In this document: piece after piece, positions 50,590 to 63,770 of the stretch
Numbering within the stretch: the first letter of the stretch is position 1
Layout: each line of letters begins with the position of its first letter
Source: Sinohyriopsis cumingii
Lineage: Eukaryota; Mollusca; Bivalvia; Unionida; Unionidae
Direction: 5' to 3'
NCBI GenBank assembly: GCA_028554795.2
Contig: CM068835.1
Coordinates: 59,243,719-59,307,718, forward strand
DNA: 64,000 bases
The notes under the pieces: model-generated
The model's input: only the letters and a program-made list of their open reading frames with translations
Databases searched by the model: none
Told to the model about the DNA's origin: nothing
Made by a program: the position numbers and the translations under genes

Positions 50590-53500
50590 GAATTCCTTTC
50601 TCATCTGAATACTCTGTGATTTTAGGTTTTGTTTGTTACAGTAATGTAAGATCCATTCTTTCTTCTTTCGACTTTTGTACAGCTTACTTCTTCAATTTTC
50701 TCTCAGGGATTATTCTACCCAAAATGGCATGGCAAACAGAACAAACAAATGAGTGTCTACCCTTCTGTTATGGTGCTACGATGACTGTTTAGACAACGTA
50801 GAAGAAAAGGTACTGAAATAATACGTACCCACTGTTTTGTGAAGGATGTGATGAAACAGAAGAAATACTAAACAATCAATGGTATGATACTACTGGTTAA
50901 CATCAGTATAGATAGGAACATGATGATATGATGTCTTGTAATGGAGAACATTCATCAAAGATCCATAACTGTATTCTCTAAAATAATATAACCAAAATTC
51001 CTAACAATAAACAGGCTATGTATTAGAGACAAGGTACTTTCCAATCTTTTCAAAAAGAAAATTTCTCGAGGGGAAATCTTAACGACAAAAACTATTGATA
51101 GGCTGCACAGTTGTAAACTTAATAATCGCAATGAATGCCATCAGTGGTTACCCGTCAGGTATCTTGTGAATGGAAGTAGAGATGCTTGTGGAGTTTCTTC
51201 CTTGAAAATCTAGTCAGTGAACTAAGGTATATACACGTCCTCCTGCTAGAATAAATTGTCAAAGACTGGCTGATCATAATCACAATGGCTCAAGAGGTGT
51301 ATTTTCTTTCCTGTTCCACTCTCAGAAACGATCTGCCAGTGATGATCATTCCGACAATCATACTTCACAGAAACAGAAAGGTCAAATGACTATTCAGTTT
51401 TATAATCAATTGCAAAGTCTGACGTTACAACATTACGCTCAAATTAATCTAGAATATCTTAGTCATCTGACCCAATCATTTCAACTGATGGCTCTAGAGC
51501 ATTATAAGATCCATTCTAAATCCTTTCGAATTTTCTGCAGTTTCATTCATTCATCAGTTGTGGCGTTACGGTGATTCATTAGACAACATAGAAGGAAAGA
51601 TATTGATATAATACTTTGTCGAAGTTTTGTGAAGGATAAAATGAAAAAGAAGAAATACAAAACATTCAGTGATATCATAATACTGTTTAGCATCAGTATA
51701 TATAGGAACATGATTATATCATGTGTTGTAATGGAAAATTTGCGTCAAGTTTACATAATATGTGTATCTTCAATAATAATATATAAAACTTCTGAACATT
51801 GAACAGCCATGTATGGCAATATTTCTTTCACTACATTTACTTCCATGTTTTATAGCAAAACTTTTCACGTGGACAAGGATATACTGACAACTGGATACAT
51901 GTAGAAATGAATCAGTCCATGTGTATGCGTATTCATGCATGTATCTATACATGGCTATATGTATTTTAGAATGAGTTCCTGCTTACAACTCAATCATAAT
52001 TAATTTATGAAGAACACAATCCTTTCTTGCACCTATGAATTCATTAATACAAAAAATATTGTGATAGTCTTGCAAAAAGAAACACAATTCAACATTACAA
52101 TACTTTTATCAGATTCATTTAGTATTCCTTTCTCATTTCACTTCCCCTTGTTTTTAGCTTATGTTTCCAACAGTATAATAAGATCAACTCTTACTCCTTT
52201 TGAATTTTGTAAAGTTTCATTCATTCATCAATTATAGCGATATGGTGGCACGTTAGACAACAAAGAAGGAAAGATATTAATATAATACTTTCACGCTGTT
52301 TTGTGAAGGATATGATGGAAAAGAAGAAATACAAATCATTCAGTTATGTCGTAGTAATATTTAGCGTCAGCAGAGATAGGAACATCATGATCCAATGTGT
52401 CGTAATATAGAAATTGCATCAAGTTTACTTCTGACTGTATTTTCAATGATAAGATAACCAAGTTCATAACATTAAGCAGCTATGTATACCTATATTTCTT
52501 TTTAATACATTTGTTTCCATGTATCATAGCAACCTTTTCCACCTAGACAAGGAAAGATTGACAACGGGATGCATGTAGGAATGAATATATCCATGTTTAA
52601 GTGTATTCATGCATATATCAATACATGAGTATATGTATTTTGGTATGACTTCCTGCTTATAACTCAAGCACCATTCATTTATGAAGAACATGCATGCTAT
52701 GGTGCACAAATCAAACAATATATGTCCACAGAGATTTCATCTACTGCTGCATATCACTCAATTTGTGGGGAAATTATTTCAGAAACAATTCGACAAATAA
52801 AATAAGGAATTGAATTATTTAATAAATTGTTATGTGTGCACAATGTCTTCACATTCCACTGGATACCAAATAACTTTGGAAATTCCTTGAAATAGGGTCA
52901 CGTCATTCAAAAATCAAATCTTCAATAATAATGTGATCAGAATGCTTTCCTATGATTATGTTTCCTAAAAATCGTCACAACTTGACATCAATTTATATGA
53001 GAGATAATTAGACTTTATTGCTGTATTGTAAATAAAAAACATAAAATATTGTAATATTCCTACAGAAAGAAACACAGTTCAACGTTACAATAATACTCTG
53101 AAATTCATTAAGAATTCATTTGTCATCTGACTACTGTATGATTTTAGCTTATGTTTCTTACAGTAAAGTACGATTCGTTCTTTCTTCTTTCGAATTTTGT
53201 ACAGCTTACTTCTTCCATTTCCTCTCAGGGATTATTCTACCCACAAGGGCATGGCAAAAAGAACAAACAAATGAGTGTCTACCCTTCTGTTATGGTGCTA
53301 AATGTGACTGTTTAGACAACGTAGAAGAAAAGATAAAGAACTCATACTTACGTACTAGTTTGTGAAGAATATGATGAAAAAGAAGAAATACAAAACAATC
53401 AGTGGTATGATACTAATGATTAACATCATTATAGATAGAAACATGATGATATAATGTCTTCTAATGGAGAACATTCATCAAAGATCCATAACTGTATCCT

Positions 53501-55314
53501 CTATAATAATTTAACCAAATTCCTAACGTTGAACAGGCTTTATATTAGAGACAAGGTACTTTCCAATTGCTTCAAAATAAATATTTTCGAGGGCAAATCT
53601 AAACGACAAAAACAATTGCTAGGCTGCAAAGTATAAAACTTAATAATCAAAACTAATGCCATCAGTGGTCACCCGTCAGTGATCTTGTGAATGAAACTAA
53701 AGATGCTTGTGGAGTTTCTTCCTTGAATATCTACGCACCACCTCCTGCTAGATTCAATTTTCAAAGACTGGCTCATCATAATCACAATGGCTCAAGAGGT
53801 ATATTTTCCTTCCTGTCCCACTCTCAGAAACAACATGACACTGATGATCATTCCGACCCTTACACTTCACAGAAATAGAAATGGCAAATGACTATTCAGT
53901 TTTATAATCGATTGCAAACTCTGAAGTAACAACATTACGCTCAAATTAATCTAGAATAGCTTAGTCATCTGATCCTATCATTTCAACTTATCGCTCTAAA
54001 GCATAACCAGATCCATTCTTCCTCCTTTCGAATTTTCTGCAGTTTTATTCATTCATCAGTTGTTGCGCTACTGTGACTCCTTAGACAACATAGACGGAAA
54101 CATATTGATATATTACGTTCACACTGTTTTGTGAAGGTTAAAATGAAAAAGAAGAAATACAAAACATTCATTGATATCATACTACTGTTTAGCATCAGTA
54201 TAGATAGGAACATGATGATAATGTGTTATTATGGAAAATTCACATCAAGTTTTCTTAATAAGTGTATCTTCAATAATAAAATATAAACATTCCAAATATT
54301 GAACACCTATGTATGGCTATATTTCTTTCACCACATTTGTTTACATGTGTTATAGCGACCCTTTACACGTAGACAATGATATATTGGCCTACTGGATGCA
54401 TGTAGAAATGATTCAATCCATGTTTATGTTTATTCATGCATGAATATATGTATTTTGATAGCGTTCCTGCTTACAACTCAATCACAATTAATTTATGAAG
54501 AAAATAATGCTATGTTGCACCTATGAATTCATACATGCAAAAAATATTGTGATACTATGACAGACAGAAACGCAATTCAACATTACAATAATAATATCAA
54601 ATTGATTTAGTATTCCTATGTCTTTTCACTACCCATGATTTTAGCTTATCTTTCCAACATTATAATAAGATCAACTCTTACTCCTTTTCAATTTTCCAAA
54701 GCTTCATTCATTCATCAGTTATGGCGATATGGTGACCCGTTAGACAACAAAGAAGGAAAGATATTGATAGAATACTTTCACGCTGTTTTGTGAAGGATAT
54801 GATGAAAAAGAAGAAATACAAAACATTCAGTGATATCACTCTAAAATTTAGAGTCAGTACGGATAGGAACATCATGATACAATGTGTCGTAATATAGAAC
54901 TTGCATCAAGTTTACTAATGCCTATGTTTTTTTATGATAAGATTACCAAATTCCTAACATTGAACAGCTATGTATGGCTATATTACTTTCACGACATTTG
55001 TTTCCATGTATTATAGCAACCTTTTTCACCTAGACAAGGATATATTGACAACTAGATGCATGTAGGAATGAATCAATCCATGTTTATGTGTATTCATGGA
55101 TGTATCTCTACATGAGTATATGTATTTTGGTATGACTTCCTGTTTATAACTCAATCACAATTCATTTATGAGGAACATGCATGCTATGTTGCACAAATGA
55201 ATCAATATATGTCCACAGAGTTTTCATCTACTGCTGCATTGCACCTCAACTTGTGGGGAAATTACTTCAAACACGAACTCGACAAATAAAATAAGGAATT
55301 GAATTATCCAAAAC
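50590..55314. repeat. Tandem array block IV, right of the transposon
   Basis: Completes the interrupted monomer and continues with anchors at 51,893, 52,567, 54,394 and 55,054. Short (674 and 660 bp) and long (1,827 and 1,846 bp) monomers alternate regularly, the pattern from which the following 2.51 kb unit was amplified. No genes are recognised. Confidence 0.88.
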
Positions 55315-57827
55315 ATTGTTCTGTGTGCACAGTGGCTCCAATATCCACTGAATAACAAATAACTTTGGAAATTCGTTGAAATATAGTCTGAGGAAATAAA
55401 AATAAAATATTCAATACTAATGTGATCAGAATGCTTTCCTAGGATTATGTTTCCTGAAAATCTTCACAAATTGACAACAATTTGAAGGAGACATAATTAA
55501 ACTATATTGCTGTACTGTAAAGATGAAACATAAAAATATAGCAATTTTGTTACAGAAAGAAACAGTTCAAAATTACAATAATACTCTCAAATTCATTAAG
55601 AATTCCTTTGTCATCTGAATACTCTATGATTTTAGCTTATGTTTCTTACAGTAAAGTAAGATCCATTCGTTTTCTTTCGAACTCTGTACAGCTTACTTCT
55701 TCCATTTTCTCTCAGGGATTATTCTACCCAAAAAGGCATGGCAAACAGAACAAACAAATGAGTTACTACCCTTCGGTTATGGTGCTACGATGGATGTTTA
55801 GACAACGTAGAAGAAAAGGTACTGAAATAATACTTACTGCCTGTTTTGTGAAGGATATGATGGAAAAAAAGAAATACAAAACAATCAATGGTATGATACA
55901 ACTGATTAACATCAGTATCGATAGGAACATGATGATATAATGTCTTGTAATGGAGAACATTCATCAAAGATCCATAAATGTATCATCTATAAAAATAGAA
56001 CCAAATTACTAACATTCAACAGGCTATCTATTAGAGACAAGGTACTTTCTAACCTTTTAAAAAACAAAAATTTCTAGGTGAAATCTGAACGACAAAAACA
56101 ACTGATAGCCTGCAAAGTGTAAAACTTAGTAATCGCAATTAATACCATCAGCGGTCATCCGTCACTGATCTTGTCAATGAAACTAAAGATGCTTGCGGAG
56201 TTCCTTCCTTTAAAATCTAGGCAGTTAACTAAGAGATATACAACTCCTCCTAGTAGATTAAATTGTCAAAGACTGGCTCATAATAATCACAATGGCTGAA
56301 GAGGTGTATTTTCTTCCTGTCCCACCCTCAGAAACGACCTGCCAGTGATGATCATTCCGACCCTCAGACTTCACAGAAACAGAAAGGATAAATGACTATT
56401 CAGTTTTATAATCAATTGCAAATTCTGACGTAACAACATTACGCTCAAATTAATCTACAATATCTTAGTCATCTGACCCTATCATTTCAACTTATGGCTC
56501 GAAAACATAATCAGATCCATTCTTCCTCCTTTAGAATTTTCTGCAGTTTCATTCATTCATCAGTTTTGGCGCTACGGTGACTCCTTAGACAACATAGAAG
56601 GAAAGATACTGATATAATACTTTCACGCTCTTTTGTGAAGGATAAATTGAAAAACAAGAAATAGAAAACAATTCAGTAAGATCATACCACTTTTTAGCAT
56701 CAGTATAGATAGAAACATGAAGATATAAAGTGTTTTAATGGAAAACTTGCATTAAGTTCACTTAATACGTGTATATTCAATAATAACATATAAACATTCC
56801 TAACATCGGACAGCTATGTATGGCTATATTTCTTTCACTATATTTGTTTCCATGTATTATAGCGACCCTTTTCATGTAGACAAGGATATATTGACAACTG
56901 CATGCATGTAGGAATGAATCAATCCCTGTTTATGTGTATTCATGCAAGTATCTATACATGAGTATATGTATTTTGGTATGATTTCCTGCTCGCAACTCAA
57001 TCACAATTGATTTATAAAGAGGATACATGCTATGTTGCACCTATGAATTCATATAGACAAAAAATATTGTGATATTATTACAGAAACACAATTCAACATT
57101 ACAATAATACTATCAAACCGATTTAGTATTCCTCTCATTTCAATAACCCATTATTTTAGCTTAGGTTTCCAACAGTATAATAAGATCAATTGCTACTCCT
57201 TTCGAATTTTCCAAAGTTTCAATCATTCATCAATTATGGCGATATGGTGACTCTTTAGACAACAACGAAGGAAAGATATTAATATAATACTTTGACGCTG
57301 TTTTGTGAAGGATATGATGGAAAAGAAAAAATACAAAACATTCAGTGATATCATTCTAATGTTTAGCATCGTTGAGATAGGAATATCATGACACCATGTG
57401 CCGTAACATAGAACTTGCATCAAGTTTACTGAATGACTGTATTTTCGATGATAAGATAACCAAATTCATAACATTAAACACCTATGTATGGCTATATTTC
57501 TTTTTACTCCATTTGTTGCTATATATTATAGCAACCTTTTTCACCTAGACAAGGATATATTGACTATTGGATGCATGTAGGAATGAATAAATCCATGTTT
57601 ATGTGTATTCATGCAAGTATCTATAATTGAGTATATGTATTTTGGTATGAGTTCCTGCTTATAACTCAACAACAATTCATTTATGATGAACATACATGCT
57701 ATATTCCACCAATGAATCAATATATTTCCACAGACTTTTCATCTACTGATGCATAGCACTCAGTTTGAGTGAAAATTATTTCAGATACAATTCGACAAAT
57801 AAAATAAGGAATTGAATTATCCAAAAA
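55315..57827. repeat. 2.51 kb higher-order unit, copy 1
   Basis: A long and a short monomer together (anchors 56,900 and 57,569). The start is where sequence becomes nearly identical to the next unit (ATTGTTCTGTGTGCACAGTG). A 110-codon ORF is present at the same place in all three copies, but only because the copies are nearly identical. Other monomers break it. Confidence 0.9.
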
Positions 57828-60339
57828 ATTGTTCTGTGTGCACAGTGGCTCCAATATCCACTGAATAACAAATAACTTTGGAAATTCGTTGAAATATAGT
57901 CTGAGGAAATAAAAATAAAATATTCAATACTAATGTGATCAGAATGCTTTCCTAGGATTATGTTTCCTGAAAATCTTCACAAATTGACAACAATTTGAAG
58001 GAGACATAATTAAACTATATTGCTGTACTGTAAAGATGAAACATAAAAATATAGCAATTTTGTTACAGAAAGAAACAGTTCAAAATTACAATAATACTCT
58101 CAAATTCATTAAGAATTCCTTTGTCATCTGAATACTCTATGATTTTAGCTTATGTTTCTTACAGTAAAGTAAGATCCATTCGTTTTCTTTCGAACTCTGT
58201 ACAGCTTACTTCTTCCATTTTCTCTCAGGGATTATTCTACCCAAAAAGGCATGGCAAACAGAACAAACAAATGAGTTACTACCCTTCGGTTATGGTGCTA
58301 CGATGGATGTTTAGACAACGTAGAAGAAAAGGTACTGAAATAATACTTACTGCCTGTTTTGTGAAGGATATGATGGAAAAAAAGAAATACAAAACAATCA
58401 ATGGTATGATACAACTGATTAACATCAGTATCGATAGGAACATGATGATATAATGTCTTGTAATGGAGAACATTCATCAAAGATCCATAAATGTATCATC
58501 TATAAAAATAGAACCAAATTACTAACATTCAACAGGCTATCTATTAGAGACAAGGTACTTTCTAACCTTTTAAAAAACAAAAATTTCTAAGTGAAATCTG
58601 AACGACAAAAACAACTGATAGCCTGCAAAGTGTAAAACTTAATAATCGCAATTAATACCATCAGCGGTCATCCGTCACTGATCTTGTCAATGAAACTAAA
58701 GATGCTTGCGGAGTTCCTTCCTTTAAAATCTAGCCAGTTAACTAAGAGATATACAACTCCTCCTAGTAGATTAAATTGTCAAAGACTGGCTCATAATAAT
58801 CACAATGGCTGAAGAGGTGTATTTTCTTCCTGTCCCACCCTCAGAAATGACCTGCCAGTGATGATCATTCCGACCCTCAGACTTCACAGAAACAGAAAGG
58901 ATAAATGACTATTCAGTTTTATAATCAATTGCAAATTCTGACGTAACAACATTACGCTCAAATTAATCTACAATATCTTAGTCATCTGACCCTATCATTT
59001 CAACTTATGGCTCGAAAACATAATCAGATCCATTCTTCCTCCTTTAGAATTTTCTGCAGTTTCATTCATTCATCAGTTTTGGCGCTACGGTGACTCCTTA
59101 GACAACATAGAAGGAAAGATACTGATATAATACTTTCACGCTCTTTTGTGAAGGATAAATTGAAAAACAAGAAATAGAAAACAATTCAGTAAGATCACAC
59201 CACTTTTTAGCATCAGTATAGATAGAAACATGAAGATATAAAGTGTTTTAATGGAAAACTTGCATTAAGTTCACTTAATACGTGTATATTCAATAATAAC
59301 ATATAAACATTCCTAACATCGGACAGCTATGTATGGCTATATTTCTTTCACTATATTTGTTTCCATGTATTATAGCGACCCTTTTCATGTAGACAAGGAT
59401 ATATTGACAACTGCATGCATGTAGGAATGAATCAATCCCTGTTTATGTGTATTCATGCAAGTATCTATACATGAGTATATGTATTTTGGTATGATTTCCT
59501 GCTCGCAACTCAATCACAATTGATTTATAAAGAGGATACATGCTATGTTGCACCTATGAATTCATATAGACAAAAAATATTGTGATATTATTACAGAAAC
59601 ACAATTCAACATTACAATAATACTATCAAACCGATTTAGTATTCATCTCGTTTCAATAACCCATTATTTTAGCTTAGGTTTCCAACAGTATAATAAGATC
59701 AATTGTACTCCTTTCAAATTTTCCAAAGTTTCAATCATTCATCAATTATGGCGATATGGTGACTCTTTAGACAACAACGAAGGAAAGATATTAATATAAT
59801 ACTTTGACGCTGTTTTGTGAAGGATATGATGGAAAAGAAAAAATACAAAACATTCAGTGATATCATTCTAATGTTTAGCATCGTTGAGATAGGAATATCA
59901 TGACACCATGTGCCGTAACATAGAACTTGCATCAAGTTTACTGAATGACTGTATTTTCGATGATAAGATAACCAAATTCATAACATTAAACACCTATGTA
60001 TGGCTATATTTCTTTTTACTCCATTTGTTGCTATATATTATAGCAACCTTTTTCACCTAGACAAGGATATATTGACTATTGGATGCATGTAGGAATGAAT
60101 AAATCCATGTTTATGTGTATTCATGCAAGTATCTATAATTGAGTATATGTATTTTGGTATGAGTTCCTGCTTATAACTCAACAACAATTCATTTATGATG
60201 AACATACATGCTATATTCCACCAATGAATCAATATATTTCCACAGACTTTTCATCTACTGATGCATAGCACTCAGTTTGAGTGAAAATTATTTCAGATAC
60301 AATTCGACAAATAAAATAAGGAATTTAATTATCCAAAAA
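57828..60339. repeat. 2.51 kb higher-order unit, copy 2
   Basis: Offset 2,513 bp from copy 1. Only scattered single-base differences and small indels are visible, for example AATTGTACTCC at 59,701 where copy 1 has AATTGCTACTCC. This is the youngest amplification in the array. Confidence 0.9.
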
Positions 60340-61702
60340 ATTGTTCTGTGTGCACAGTGGCTCCAATATCCACTGAATAACAAATAACTTTGGAAATTCG
60401 TTGAAATATAGTCTGAGGAAATAAAAATAAAATATTCAATACTAATGTGATCAGAATGCTTTCCTAGGATTATGTTTCCTGAAAATCTTCACAAATTGAC
60501 AACAATTTGAAGGAGACATAATTAAACTATATTGCTGTACTGTAAAGATGAAACATAAAAATATAGCAATTTTCTTACAGAAAGAAACAGTTCAAATTTA
60601 CAATAATACTCTCAAATTCATTAAGAATTCCTTTGTCATCTGAATACTCTATGATTTTAGCTTATGTTTCTTACAGTAAAGTAAGATCCATTCGTTTTCT
60701 TTCGAACTCTGTACAGCTTACTTCTTCCATTTTCTCTCAGGGATTATTCTACCCAAAAAGGCATGGCAAACAGAACAAACAAATGAGTTACTACCCTTCG
60801 GTTATGGTGCTACGATGGATGTTTAGACAACGTAGAAGAAAAGGTACTGAGATAATACTTACTGCCTGTTTTGTGAAGGATATGATGGAAAAAAAGAAAT
60901 ACAAAACAATCAATGGTATGATACAACTGATTAACATCAGTATCGATAGGAACATGATGATATAATGTCTTGTAATGGAGAACATTCATCAAAGATCCAT
61001 AAATGTATCATCTATAAAAATAGAGCCAAATTACTAACATTCAACAGGCTATCTATTAGAGACAAGGTACTTTCTAACCTTTTAAAAAACAAAAATTTCT
61101 AGGTGAAATCTGAACGACAAAAACAACTGATAGCCTGCAAAGTGTAAAACTTAATAATCGCAATTAATACCATCAGCGGTCATCCGTCACTGATCTTGTC
61201 AATGAAACTAAAGATGCTTGCGGAGTTCCTTCCTTTAAAATCTAGGCAGTTAACTAAGAGATATACAACTCCTCCTAGTAGATTAAATTGTCAAAGACTG
61301 GCTCATAATAATCACAATGGCTGAAGAGGTGTATTTTCTTCCTGTCCCACCCTCAGAAACGACCTGCCAGTGATGATCATTCCGACCCTCAGACTTCACA
61401 GAAACAGAAAGGATAAATGACTATTCAGTTTTATAATCAATTGCAAATTCTGACGTAACAACATTACGCTCAAATTAATCTACAATATCTTAGTCATCTG
61501 ACCCTATCATTTCAACTTATGGCTCGAAAACATAATCAGATCCATTCTTCCTCCTTTAGAATTTTCTGCAGTTTCATTCATTCATCAGTTTTGGCGCTAC
61601 GGTGACTCCTTAGACAACATAGAAGGAAAGATACTGATATAATACTTTCACGCTCTTTTGTGAAGGATAAATTGACAAACAAGAAATAGAAAACAATTCA
61701 GT
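60340..61702. repeat. 2.51 kb higher-order unit, partial copy 3
   Basis: Offset 2,512 bp from copy 2 and nearly identical to it for about 1.36 kb. It ends inside module B at CAATTCAGT, where it switches to a different monomer subtype. Confidence 0.9.
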
Positions 61703-62237
61703 GATATCATGCTACTGTTTAGCATCAGTATATATAGGAACATGTTGATAGGATGTGTTATAATGGAAAATCTGCATGGAGTTTACTTAATAAGTGTATC
61801 TTTAATAATACAATAACCAAATTCCTAACATTGAACAACTGTGTATGGCTATTTTTCTTTCGCTACATTTGTTTCCATGTATTATTTTGACCTTTTTCTC
61901 ATCGACAAGGATATATTGACAACTGGGTGCATGTAAGAATGAATTAATCCATGTTTATGTGTATTCATGTATGTTTCTATACATAAGTATTTGTATTGTG
62001 GTATGAGTTCCTGCTTATAACTCAATCACAATTCATTTATGAAGAACATACATGCTATGTTACACCAATGAATCAATATATTTGCACAGAGTTTTCATCT
62101 ACTGCTGCATAGCACTCAGTCGACAAATAAAATAAGGAATTGAAATATCTAATAACTTTTTGTGTGTGCACAATGGCTTCACTTTCCACTGTACACCAAA
62201 TTACTTTGGATCTTTATTGATACAGAATCTGAGCAAT
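61703..62237. repeat. Last, chimeric partial monomer and right edge of the array
   Basis: After the switch the text GATATCATGCTACTGTTTAG and AATCTGCATGGAGTTTACTT matches the subtype found near 14,165-14,250, 17,850-17,935 and 33,010-33,100, not the adjacent 2.51 kb unit. Array similarity ends in CAGAATCTGAGCAAT near 62,237. Confidence 0.8.
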
Positions 62238-63007
62238 GAAGAGAAAATGGATACGCATGAAGGGGTAGTCGGAAGGGGTTTTTAGGAATGTGCCTGGGTA
62301 AGAATTCTAGGAGAACCAAATTGTAATTAAAAGTTTGCTTTCTGCTTCAAATACATTCCTTAATCTCTTTACATTAAGAGCATTGCACTAATACTTTGAA
62401 TGTCAATATTAGTCTAAAGACTAAAATTAGACAATGGAACTCTTCCAGAATGTAACTACACAGCAGTTACTAGCTTGTAATAAAATACTAACACGACAGG
62501 CTCTACGAAATATGCAACTATACATCGGTTGCTTACTTGTTCTAGTAAATAGTTCGATGGTACGCTAAGTCATCAACACATGTATAACTATAGTGTAGTT
62601 GCCATTTTGGTTAATTAATCTAAAAGACTATCACTTCCTATCATGTATAGTAAAACTGGACCGCTAAATCAATAACGCAAAACTAAAAAAGAGTGTTTGT
62701 TCTGGTAAATATAGTCTGCGAGTATGAATTAACCCAAATTGCAATTACTCACAACAAGCTATAGTACATTCACACGCTATGTCACTAACAGCTTATAAGG
62801 ATAGCGTGGTTGCCATTTCGGTAAACATTAGTCTCAGATTTAAATCAGAAATGGCACTTTTTACTAAGTAGTAATACATATAAACGTCAATGAAATATGC
62901 AAATAAACACAAGTTGATAACACGTTTTATTAAATATTAAGATGTAACCCTAAGGCAGCAATACATGTGATACATATAGCGGGGTGGCCTTTTTTGATAA
63001 TTAGTCT
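62238..63007. repeat. Diverged tandem repeats of about 0.2 kb
   Basis: Non-array sequence holding a recurring pair of words: a GTGTAGTTGCCATTTTGG-like box followed by an ATTAGTCT-like box. The box pairs end near 62,625, 62,838 and 63,005, and another ATTAGTCTAAAG lies at 62,408. Other shared words are TGTTCTAGTAAATAGT and TGTTCTGGTAAATATAGT. Spacing is about 170-212 bp and the copies are strongly diverged. No gene is seen. Confidence 0.5.
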
Positions 63008-63222
63008 CTTGTCCTATGATGACTGTTTAGAGAAACAAGTACAAAATATATTGTTACTTAATAACTGTTTTGTGAATGATATAATGAAAAAATACGAAAT
63101 ACAAAGCAATCAATTATATGGTACTATTGATTAACAACTGTATAGATGTATGACTATATTTCTTTCACTGTATTTGTTTCCATGTATTTTAGCAAGATTG
63201 TTCTCATAGATTAGAATATACA
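63008..63222. repeat. Orphan fragment of the array monomer
   Basis: CCTATGATGACTGTTTAGAG, then GTTTTGTGAATGATATAATG and ATTTCTTTCACTGTATTTG, follow the order of module A and the monomer end, with an internal deletion and many substitutions. It lies about 0.8 kb outside the main array and looks older. Confidence 0.75.
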
Positions 63223-63230
63223 GATATTTT

Positions 63231-63420
63231 ACATTGTTATACAGCATAGAGGCATGGTTATTAGGGTGTGATGTTACATTGACATACAGAATAGAGGCAT
63301 GACCTTTAGGGTGTGATGTTTCATTGCGATACAGCATAGAGGCATGGCTATTTGGGTGTGATTTTGCATTGACATACGTCATAGAGGAATGGGTATTAGG
63401 GTGTGATTTTACATTGACAA
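63231..63420. repeat. 45 bp minisatellite, 4.2 copies
   Basis: Units start at 63,231, 63,276, 63,321 and 63,366, with a partial fifth at 63,411. Each contains ACATTGACATACAG-like, ATAGAGGCATGG-like and TTAGGGTGTGAT-like words. The period is exactly 45 bp, so minus-strand frames stay open and give 15-residue repeats. I regard that ORF as incidental. Confidence 0.92.
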
Positions 63421-63690
63421 GTAATTGAATTTACCGTAAATTTAGTTCTGGAAAATAACCAAAATATAAGTGAGAAATTTCACTTCCAATAAGACTGTTA
63501 AATTGCCCAAAATTCTTTGAGATTTAATATCACAGAGATTGCACAAATATGTTTTTTCTAAGATAATGTTTCAACATTATTATTTTAAAGATGTGTTGAA
63601 TCTTTAAGCATTAACCACCTTCACAAGTACTTAAATCCCTAAAATAGTATGCTCTGGGGTAACTTTCCATCAAATGTAGTCATTTTGCAG
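63421..63690. other. Intron sequence upstream of the HGD exon
   Basis: AT-rich, unique-looking, ending in a normal acceptor (TGTAGTCATTTTGCAG). Nothing else is recognised. Confidence 0.7.
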
Positions 63691-63770
63691 TGCCACAGAA
63701 AGGAACACTGATGATAACAACAGAGTTTGGGAAGATGAAGGTTGAGCCACAAGAGATATGTGTTATTCAG
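63691..63770 (+). CDS. HGD: Homogentisate 1,2-dioxygenase, one internal exon
   Basis: This 80 bp exon is bounded by the acceptor TTTTGCAG and the donor CAG|GTAAAT. It enters in phase 1 (TG completes a Val codon) and translates [15 protein letters not shown], then [11 protein letters not shown]. From memory the vertebrate enzyme reads PQKG-x2-L-x2-TEFGKM-x-V-x-P-x-EICVIQ at this place, within the N-terminal cupin region, with the same preceding Val. HGD converts homogentisate to maleylacetoacetate in tyrosine breakdown and uses iron; the iron ligands lie in later exons, not here. No stop or frameshift is seen, so the gene may be functional. Earlier exons are expected to the left and later ones beyond the right edge; none is recognised in this window. 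Confidence 0.92.

Noticed and set aside
55608..55940. A 110-codon ORF repeated identically at 58,121 and 60,633
   Set aside because: Its identity only reflects the recent 2.51 kb duplication. The same place in older monomers carries stops and indels, and both strands are open.
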